Source of the DNA: UBA1038 sp964480995
Lineage (GTDB): Bacteria > Bacillota > Clostridia > Christensenellales > Aristaeellaceae
Assembly: GCA_964480995.1 (NCBI GenBank)
Contig: CAYZRZ010000073.1
Span: 1-10,748 of the forward strand
DNA: 10,748 nt
Direction of reading: 5' to 3'
The number at the start of each line of letters is the position of its first letter. The first letter of the stretch is position 1. Below the pieces are notes generated by a model. The model made no database searches. It saw only the letters and a list, made by a program, of their open reading frames with translations, and was not told the DNA's origin. This document shows positions 6,179-10,748 of the stretch, piece by piece. The position numbers were made by a program, and so were the translations under genes.

Positions 6179-7402
6179 GTGCGCGAACTGGTCACGATCG
6201 ATGAAGCCCTGGATATCCTGCTGCCCCTGATCACCCCCGCGGCGGGGGAAAGCCTGAGCCTGTCGGAGGCGCAGGGCCGCATCGCCTGCGGGGATGTGAC
6301 GGCGCGGATGAGCATACCGCCCTTTGCCCGCTCCCCTTACGATGGCTATGCCTTCGCGGCAAGGGACGCGCAGGATGCCGGCGCTGAACATCCCGTCACC
6401 CTTCGGGTCACGCGTGAGATCGCGGCGGGCAGCCCCGCGGGGGCAGCGATCGGTCCCGGCGAGGCGGTCAAGCTGATGACCGGCGCGCCGGTGCCCCCCG
6501 GCGCTGATACGGTGGTCAAGTTTGAATCCACCGAGTTTACCCCGGATTCCGTCACGGTCTTTGAGCCCTCCTCGCCCGGGCGGGATGTGATCCCGGCGGG
6601 GGAGGATGTTCGCGCGGGCGATATCATTGTACGTTCAGGCGAGGTGATCGGCCCTGCTATATGCGGCATGCTGGCCGCCCAGGGTTTGGAGCGGGTGACG
6701 GTCCATAGCCGGCCCATCGTCGGCCTGTTGTCCACCGGCAGCGAGCTGGCGGGGGGGAAGGATCCGATCGGCGACGGCAAGATCCATGATTCCAACCGCT
6801 ATTCCCTGGGCGTTGCCTGCCGCGCGCTGGGCATGGAGGCACGCTTCATCGGCGCCCTGTCGGACAGCAAAGAGGGCATTGCCGAGGCCATCCGCAAGGG
6901 GCTTGCGCAGTGCGACGCCCTGATCACCACCGGCGGCGTCTCGGTGGGGGATTATGACTATACAGCCTCCGCCGCCGAGTCTGCCGGGGTGGAGACCCTG
7001 GTGCGCAACGTGAACATGAAGCCCGGCGGCACCTGCGCCATCGGGATGAAGGGCGATAAGCCTGTGTTCTGCCTGTCGGGCAACCCGGCCTCCTCCCTGA
7101 TCGCCTTCTGTGTGCTGGCCCAGCCCTGCCTGAGGAAACTGGCTGGATATCAAGCCCATCGCAACCTGATGATCCCCGTCACGCTGATGAAGCCGATCAA
7201 AAAGCCCAGCGCCAAGCCCCGCCTGATACGCGGATCGCTGGATCTGACCCTTGGCACGGCCCGCCTCCTGCCCCACGAGGGCCAGGGCAACGGCGTGCTG
7301 CGCTCGATGAAGGGCTGCAACCTGATCGGCTTCATCCCCGAAGGTACACCGCCCCTGCCGGAGGGCGAGCGGATCATGGCCTGGCTGGTGGACAGCCTAT
7401 GA
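6179..7402 (+). CDS. moeA: MoeA, molybdopterin molybdenumtransferase
   Basis: A 407-residue enzyme that inserts molybdate into adenylylated molybdopterin (MPT-AMP) to give Moco, the last common step. Visible features are: N-terminal IPPFARSPYDGYAF (MoeA motif, usually S-x-M-D-G-Y-A); KLMTGAPVPPGADTVVKFE; the MPT-binding loop TTGGVSVGDYD (about 248-258); NVNMKPGG; and CLSGNPASS (about 298-306). The final domain IV (about 325-407) is complete. The start is set at GTG 6179 because AAGGAGG (6167-6173) lies 5 bp upstream and VRELVTIDEAL matches the usual MoeA beginning. An ATG at 6149, overlapping the modC stop (ATGA), is in frame and would add 10 residues but has no comparable site. The stop overlaps the start of moaA. 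Confidence 0.95.
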   Translation: MRELVTIDEALDILLPLITPAAGESLSLSEAQGRIACGDVTARMSIPPFARSPYDGYAFAARDAQDAGAEHPVTLRVTREIAAGSPAGAAIGPGEAVKLMTGAPVPPGADTVVKFESTEFTPDSVTVFEPSSPGRDVIPAGEDVRAGDIIVRSGEVIGPAICGMLAAQGLERVTVHSRPIVGLLSTGSELAGGKDPIGDGKIHDSNRYSLGVACRALGMEARFIGALSDSKEGIAEAIRKGLAQCDALITTGGVSVGDYDYTASAAESAGVETLVRNVNMKPGGTCAIGMKGDKPVFCLSGNPASSLIAFCVLAQPCLRKLAGYQAHRNLMIPVTLMKPIKKPSAKPRLIRGSLDLTLGTARLLPHEGQGNGVLRSMKGCNLIGFIPEGTPPLPEGERIMAWLVDSL

Positions 7403-8352
7403 TGGATCAGTTTGGGCGGGAGATCCGCTATCTGCGCGTATCGGTGACCGACCGGTGCAACCTGCGCTGTGAGTACTGCATGCCGGAGGACGGCGTGCCC
7501 GACAAGGGGCACGAGAGCATCCTCAGCAATGAGGAGATCACCCGGATCATCCGCGCGGCGGCAGGCTATGGCATCAGCAAGGTGCGCCTGACGGGCGGTG
7601 AGCCGCTGGTGCGGCTGGGCTTCATCCGGCTGTGCGGGGAGATCGCCGCCATCCCCGGCATTGAGGAGCTGACGCTGACCACCAACGGCCTCCTGCTGCC
7701 CGCGATGGCGAGGGACCTGAAGCGGGCGGGCGTCAGCCGGGTCAACATCAGCCTGGATACCCTGCAGGCGGATAAGTACCGGCGCATCACTCGCGGCGGC
7801 AGCCTGGAGGGGGCGCTCGCGGGCATTGAGGCCGCCAGGGCTGCCGGGCTGTTCCCCATCAAGATCAACGCGGTGCTCATCCGGGGCTTTAACGATGATG
7901 AGCTGATGGACCTGGCGCGGCTGAGCGGGGAAAAAGATGTGCATGTGCGCTTCATTGAGCTGATGCCCATTGGCGAGGGTTGCCGCTTCTGGCCGGAGGG
8001 CTATCTCTCCGCGGAAGATGCCATCGCCATGATGCCGGGGCTTGAAAGCCTGGATGCAAGCGACGGCGTGGCGCAAAGCTGGCGGCTGCCGGGGGCCGGG
8101 GGCACGGTCGGCTTTATCAAGCCCGTCAGCCATCATTTCTGTGGCAGCTGCAACCGCCTGCGCCTGACGGCGGACGGCATGCTCAAGCCCTGCCTGCACT
8201 CGGACAGCGAGATCCCTGTGCGTGGCCTGCGGGGCGAAGCGCTTCGGGCGGCCTTTGAGGCGGCGATTAAAGCCAAGCCCGCCGAGAACCGCGAAATGTC
8301 GGCAAAGGCGCCCAGCCGCGCGGGGCGCCCGATGAACAGGATAGGAGGATAG
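7399..8352 (+). CDS. moaA: MoaA, GTP 3',8-cyclase (radical SAM)
   Basis: A 317-residue radical SAM enzyme that starts Moco synthesis by converting GTP to 3',8-cyclo-7,8-dihydro-GTP. The N-terminal cluster motif CNLRCEYC gives cysteines 20, 24 and 27 for the SAM-binding 4Fe-4S cluster. LTGGEPLVR follows. The C-terminal CGSCNRLRLTADGMLKPC (C248, C251, C265) binds the second 4Fe-4S cluster, which contacts GTP. The protein ends ...RPMNRIGG, with the terminal double glycine required for activity in MoaA. Two adjacent ATGs (7399, 7402) are possible; the first overlaps the moeA stop by ATGA. Both clusters being oxygen-sensitive fits an anaerobe. Its product is used by MoaC, encoded next. Confidence 0.97.
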   Translation: MMDQFGREIRYLRVSVTDRCNLRCEYCMPEDGVPDKGHESILSNEEITRIIRAAAGYGISKVRLTGGEPLVRLGFIRLCGEIAAIPGIEELTLTTNGLLLPAMARDLKRAGVSRVNISLDTLQADKYRRITRGGSLEGALAGIEAARAAGLFPIKINAVLIRGFNDDELMDLARLSGEKDVHVRFIELMPIGEGCRFWPEGYLSAEDAIAMMPGLESLDASDGVAQSWRLPGAGGTVGFIKPVSHHFCGSCNRLRLTADGMLKPCLHSDSEIPVRGLRGEALRAAFEAAIKAKPAENREMSAKAPSRAGRPMNRIGG

Positions 8353-8358
8353 CGGAGG

Positions 8359-8895
8359 ATGAGTGATTTTACGCACTTTAACAATGCCGGCCGCGCCATG
8401 ATGGTGGATATCGGCAGCAAGGATGAAACCCGGCGCACTGCCGTCGCCGCGGGTGCCGTGCGGGTCAGCGCGGATACTTTCGCCCTCATCAAGTCGGGCG
8501 GCATGAAGAAAGGTGATGTGCTGGGCACGGCCCAGATCGCGGGAATCATGGCGGCCAAGCACACCTGGGAGCTGATCCCCATGTGCCACCAGGTGGCGCT
8601 GACCCGGGTGGATATCGCTTTTGAGCTGGAGGAAGAGACATATCGGGTGCTCATCCGCGCCACCGCCTCCTGCAAGGGGATGACGGGCGTGGAGATGGAA
8701 GCCCTGACCGCGGTAAGCGTCGCTGCCCTGACAGTCTATGATATGTGCAAGGCCGTTCAGAAGGATATGGTGATCGAGGACATCCGTCTGGAAGAAAAGA
8801 CGGGCGGAAAGTCGGGAGAATACTGTGCCGCTGAGGCGGCAAATGCTGAATGCGAAATGCGAAATGCGGAATGCGGAATGCAGGACGCGCGATGA
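8359..8895 (+). CDS. moaC: MoaC, cyclic pyranopterin monophosphate synthase (with a repeat-derived C-terminal tail)
   Basis: MoaC turns the MoaA product into cPMP. Residues 1-155 form a complete protein: FTHFNNAGRAMMVDI at the start, K51, MCHQ with H77, GMTGVEMEAL, and YDMCKA with D128 and K131. These match the catalytic Lys51, His77, Asp128 and Lys131 of E. coli MoaC at identical numbers. The family ends shortly after GGKSG, as here (GGKSGEY, Y155). The remaining 23 residues (C156-R178, including AECEMRNAECGM) are encoded by the palindromic repeat at 8835-8985 and have no counterpart in the family, so they are probably an unstructured add-on. The ATG at 8359 has AGGAGG at 8343-8348. The stop is a TGA in the same reading frame as mog, 18 bp before the mog ATG. 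Confidence 0.95.
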   Translation: MSDFTHFNNAGRAMMVDIGSKDETRRTAVAAGAVRVSADTFALIKSGGMKKGDVLGTAQIAGIMAAKHTWELIPMCHQVALTRVDIAFELEEETYRVLIRATASCKGMTGVEMEALTAVSVAALTVYDMCKAVQKDMVIEDIRLEEKTGGKSGEYCAAEAANAECEMRNAECGMQDAR

Positions 8896-8985
8896 GAAGT
8901 GAGGAGCGAAACTATGAACAGCAAGGACACTAACGAAACAAGCAATCATTCAGCATTCAGCACTCAGCATTCAGCATTTGCCGCC
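8835..8985. repeat. Palindromic repeat element inserted at the moaC-mog junction
   Basis: The outer arms GGCGGCAAATGCTGAATGC (8835-8853) and its exact reverse complement (8967-8985) give a 19-bp perfect inverted repeat. Inward, the left side carries successive GAAATGC/GGAATGC units to about 8882, and the right side carries ATTCAGC units from about 8948. Imperfect pairing therefore continues for some 40 bp per arm around a roughly 60-bp centre. GC hairpins flank both ends: GCCGC/GCGGC (8827-8840) and GCCGCCC-TTC-GGGCGGC (8980-8996). The low-complexity composition differs from the operon's normal coding sequence. The pattern resembles miniature inverted-repeat elements seen between Firmicute genes; no transposase is present. 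No flanking target duplication is obvious. Confidence 0.75.
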
Positions 8986-9459
8986 CTTCGGGCGGCTGTG
9001 ATCACCGTCAGTGATAAAGGCAGCCGGGGAGAGCGCGTTGATACCAGCGGCCCCGCGCTTTGCGGGATGCTGGAAAAGGACGGCTGGGCCGTGATCCATA
9101 CGGCCATTGTGCCCGATGAGCGGGAGGAGATCATGGGGCAGCTGATCGCCTGCGCGGACGAGCTGGGCGCGAACCTGATCCTCACCACCGGGGGCACCGG
9201 CTTTTCCATGAGGGATATCACGCCGGAGGCCACGATGGCTGTGATCGACCGGGCTGTGCCCGGCATCCCCGAGGCCATGCGGGCCGCCAGCATGCAGGTC
9301 ACGCCCCTGGGCATGCTGTCCCGGGCGGCGGCGGGTATGAGAGGCGAGAGCCTGATCATCAACCTGCCCGGCAGCGAAAAAGCGGCACGGGAATGCCTGG
9401 CGGCTGTGCTGCCTGTGATGAAACACGCGATGAAGATGATAAAGGGAGAGGGACACTGA
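8914..9459 (+). CDS. mog: Mog/MoaB-type molybdopterin adenylyltransferase (with a repeat-derived N-terminal extension)
   Basis: A 181-residue protein that activates molybdopterin with ATP to MPT-AMP, the substrate of MoeA. From about residue 25 it is a normal MogA/MoaB domain: AAVITVSDKGSRGERVDTSGPAL, then TTGGTGFSMRDITPEAT (about 91-107), PGIPEAMRAAS and INLPGSEKAAREC. The first 24 or so residues (MNSKDTNETSNHSAFSTQHSAF) are encoded by the palindromic repeat and lie outside the usual fold. The start at ATG 8914 is chosen because GAGGAG (8901-8906) is 7 bp upstream; a GTG at 8899 is less likely. The ribosome binding site and start codon therefore lie inside the repeat element. It is followed at once by the MOSC gene (1 bp gap). 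MogA and MoaB cannot be separated reliably here. Confidence 0.92.
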   Translation: MNSKDTNETSNHSAFSTQHSAFAALRAAVITVSDKGSRGERVDTSGPALCGMLEKDGWAVIHTAIVPDEREEIMGQLIACADELGANLILTTGGTGFSMRDITPEATMAVIDRAVPGIPEAMRAASMQVTPLGMLSRAAAGMRGESLIINLPGSEKAARECLAAVLPVMKHAMKMIKGEGH

Positions 9460-9460
9460 T

Positions 9461-9898
9461 ATGGCAAAGGTATTGGCGGTTTGCGTCAGCGAGGAAAAAG
9501 GCACCCAGAAAAAGGAAATGGACCGCGTGTTCGTGCGGCCCGATCACGGCATTGAGGGCGATGCCCACGCGGGCACCTGGCACAGGCAGGTCAGCCTGCT
9601 GGCCCGGGAGAGCGTGGACAAGGTGCAGCAGAACATCAGCTTCCTGCTGGAGCACGGGGCTTTCGCGGAAAATATTCTCACCGAGGGCATCACGCTGTAT
9701 GAGCTGCCCGTGGGCACCCGGCTTCAGGCGGGCGAAGCGCTGCTTGAGGTGACCCAGATCGGCAAGGAGTGCCACTACGGCTGCGCCATCCGCCAGGCGG
9801 CGGGCGATTGCGTGATGCCGCGGGAAGGCATCTTCTGCAAGGTGCTGAGGGAAGGCTTCATCAAGGCCGGGGATGGGCTTGAGGTCATCGCCGGTTGA
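9461..9898 (+). CDS. MOSC-domain protein
   Basis: A 145-residue single-domain protein matching small MOSC domains (beta-strand rich, related to the C-terminal domain of Moco sulfurases). Recognisable parts are VRPDHGIEGDAHAG near residue 25-40, VSLLARESV, FAENILTEGI, and the pair of segments IGKECHYGCAI (C104, C108) and GDCVMPREGIFCKVL (C117, C126). The Cys in the last segment corresponds to the conserved MOSC cysteine. Small stand-alone MOSC proteins are frequent beside moaC/mog genes in Clostridia and are thought to handle sulfur or bind Moco, but their reaction is not established. The ATG at 9461 lies 1 bp after the mog stop with AAAGGGAGAGGG upstream. Its TGA overlaps the next ATG. Confidence 0.88.
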   Translation: MAKVLAVCVSEEKGTQKKEMDRVFVRPDHGIEGDAHAGTWHRQVSLLARESVDKVQQNISFLLEHGAFAENILTEGITLYELPVGTRLQAGEALLEVTQIGKECHYGCAIRQAAGDCVMPREGIFCKVLREGFIKAGDGLEVIAG

Positions 9899-10350
9899 TG
9901 CGCAGAGGAGAATCGGCCGTCTTCACCAACATGTGCATGGTGCAGGATGGAGACCGCGTGCTGGTGATTAACCGGAACGATCCGGGCTGGCCCGGCCTTG
10001 CCTTCCCCGGCGGGCATGTGGAGGCGGGGGAAGCCTTTGCGGATTCGGTGATCCGCGAGGTCTATGAGGAAACGGGGCTGACCATTGAGCAGCCGCGCCT
10101 GTGCGGCATCAAGCAATTCCGCACGGAGGAAGGCAGCCGCTACATCGTGCTGCTGTACAGGACGGATAAGTTTGCGGGCGAGCTCATTTCATCCGGCGAG
10201 GGCGAGGTATTCTGGCTGACGCTTGAGCAGCTGGATCGGTATCCGCTGACGCCTCACTTTGAGCAGGTTGTGGAAGTGATGCTGCGCGATGATCTCAGCG
10301 AGTTTTTCTATGACCAAAGCGGCGGGGGATGGGTGCCGGTGCTGAAATAG
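9898..10350 (+). CDS. Nudix hydrolase (MutT/8-oxo-dGTPase-like)
   Basis: A 150-residue protein with a complete Nudix box at residues 39-61: G, then E45, R53-E54, E57-E58 and G60-L61 (G-x5-E-x7-R-E-x-x-E-E-x-G-L). Nudix enzymes cleave nucleoside diphosphates linked to another group, using Mg bound by the box glutamates. The FPGGHVEAGE lead-in and overall length match 8-oxo-dGTP diphosphatase-like members, but substrate cannot be assigned from the box. The ATG at 9898 shares its A with the MOSC stop codon (TGATG), so translation is coupled and the gene is the last of the molybdenum operon. No terminator lies directly behind it; the first is at 10590. Confidence 0.9.
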   Translation: MRRGESAVFTNMCMVQDGDRVLVINRNDPGWPGLAFPGGHVEAGEAFADSVIREVYEETGLTIEQPRLCGIKQFRTEEGSRYIVLLYRTDKFAGELISSGEGEVFWLTLEQLDRYPLTPHFEQVVEVMLRDDLSEFFYDQSGGGWVPVLK

Positions 10351-10430
10351 TGTTTGCTATGTGGTTGGTCATTATCCTCGGCTGTCATCAAGGGGGAGGA
10401 CGAACCACTGAACACACGGAACACACAGAA

Positions 10431-10499
10431 ACATGCACGGTGAAAACGTCAAAACATGCACGGTAATAAACTCAAAATGTGCACTGTAAGGAATGTATT
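10431..10499. repeat. Three tandem 23-bp repeats around a GTGCAC/ATGCAC core
   Basis: Units begin at 10431, 10454 and 10477, exactly 23 bp apart. Units 1 and 2 share 19 of 23 bases, including ACATGCACGGT and the closing TCAAA. Unit 3 keeps the core as GTGCACTGT at the same phase and is otherwise degraded. Regularly spaced TGCAC-core repeats of about this length occur at the ends of IS21-family elements, where they bind the transposase. No istA/istB-like gene is in the window, so this may be a remnant or solo end. Regulator-binding iterons are the alternative. Confidence 0.6.
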
Positions 10500-10589
10500 G
10501 AGCGCTTTCTTTTGCCGGTCATCCCTGCTTCGGCAGCCACGGTATGTTTCTTATGCCGGGGGACGGGTCAACTGTTGATTCCTTTTCTG

Positions 10590-10619
10590 AGATGGCGTGT
10601 TTAATCTGCCATCTTTTTT
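10590..10619 (+). terminator. Intrinsic (Rho-independent) terminator
   Basis: AGATGGC (10590-10596) pairs perfectly with GCCATCT (10608-10614) around an 11-base loop, followed by a run of six T (10614-10619). It is the first such structure after the Nudix gene and probably ends the molybdenum operon, about 240 bp past the last stop codon. Confidence 0.8.
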
Positions 10620-10675
10620 GTATACTCATGATGAGATGATGCGTTGACAGCGGTTATTTCATCAGGGAGGCCGGT

Positions 10676-10744
10676 ATGAAAAAGCATGAAATAATACTAA
10701 AATCCATGTCGCAATGCGACACAAATAGGGATGAAAACGGATGA
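10676..10744 (+). CDS. 22-residue ORF, possible leader peptide overlapping the next gene's start
   Basis: An ATG at 10676 follows AGGGAGG (10664-10670) at good spacing and reads 22 codons (MKKHEIILKSMSQCDTNRDE plus NG) to TGA at 10742-10744. The stop overlaps a second ATG at 10741 (ATGA), which stays open to the window end with only two full codons visible. Inside the ORF is a perfect hairpin TGTCGC-AAT-GCGACA (10707-10721), ending 19 bases before that second ATG. This could be a short upstream peptide coupled to the next gene, or the remains of a frameshifted gene start. The protein matches nothing I recognise. AT-rich codon use differs from the operon. Confidence 0.4.
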   Translation: MKKHEIILKSMSQCDTNRDENG

Positions 10745-10748
10745 GAAA

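Larger units (their letters stand above)
10351..10675. other. Intergenic region between the molybdenum operon and the next gene
   Basis: No supported coding sequence is present in these 325 bp on either strand. The base composition drops toward AT-rich compared with the operon. It holds a short repeat pair (GAACACAC twice near 10410-10426), the 23-bp tandem repeats, and an intrinsic terminator (the last two are listed separately). A -10-like TATACT at 10621-10626 and a TTGACA at 10644-10649 lie before the next ATG, but neither has a partner box at normal spacing. Confidence 0.6.

Noticed and set aside
8841..8892. A functional Cys/Met-containing C-terminal domain of MoaC
   Set aside because: The residues arise from translated AATGC repeats of the palindromic element and lie beyond the normal family end.
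7150..8949. Long minus-strand open frame (599 codons) opposite moeA, moaA and moaC
   Set aside because: It is the antisense of three clearly identified genes; the translation is rich in H, R, Q and P as GC-rich shadows are, and has no recognisable motifs.

Overview
The window looks like a GC-rich (I would guess around 60%) chromosomal segment of an anaerobic Firmicute, probably a clostridium. Supporting signs are the strong AGGAGG-type ribosome binding sites, frequent TTG/GTG starts, tightly overlapping genes, and a 'clostridial' style molybdenum cofactor operon that includes a MOSC-domain protein and a molybdopterin-binding protein with a Cys-rich tail. I cannot name the genus from sequence alone.

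Left part (1-1670): decayed genes. A remnant of a metallo-beta-lactamase-fold hydrolase lacks its N-terminal half. It is followed by a full-length Gfo/Idh/MocA-type NAD(P)-dependent oxidoreductase interrupted by one in-frame TGA, at a position where this family usually has Trp. The 3' end of this gene runs into a compact cluster of direct and inverted repeats of a roughly 20-30 bp unit (1470-1662). A convergent gamma-carbonic-anhydrase-like gene (1662-2150, minus strand) ends at the other side of the cluster. That gene has a visible extended -10 promoter, with a perfect 11-bp inverted repeat where its transcription should start.

Central part (2300-10350): one long plus-strand operon for molybdate uptake and molybdenum cofactor (Moco) synthesis. 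A promoter-like sequence and a roughly 230-nt leader containing a multi-stem RNA (2407-2533, likely a Moco-type riboswitch) precede, in order: a molybdopterin-binding protein, modA-modB-modC (ABC molybdate importer), moeA (Mo insertion), moaA and moaC (GTP to cPMP), mog (molybdopterin adenylylation), a MOSC-domain protein and a Nudix hydrolase. Intergenic gaps are short or negative, so the block is probably co-transcribed and translationally coupled. It covers uptake of the metal, the first step of pterin synthesis and the last two steps. It lacks moaD/moaE (molybdopterin synthase) and mobA/mobB, which must lie elsewhere if the pathway is complete.

The moaC-mog junction is unusual. A palindromic element of about 150 bp, with 19-bp perfect inverted ends and internal AATGC repeats, sits there. 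It supplies a C-terminal extension to MoaC, and an N-terminal extension plus the start codon of Mog.

Right part (10351-10748): an intergenic stretch with three 23-bp tandem repeats resembling the repeated ends of some insertion sequences, a clear intrinsic terminator, and the start of a new plus-strand transcription unit. That unit begins with a 22-codon ORF whose stop overlaps the next ATG. The next gene runs off the window.
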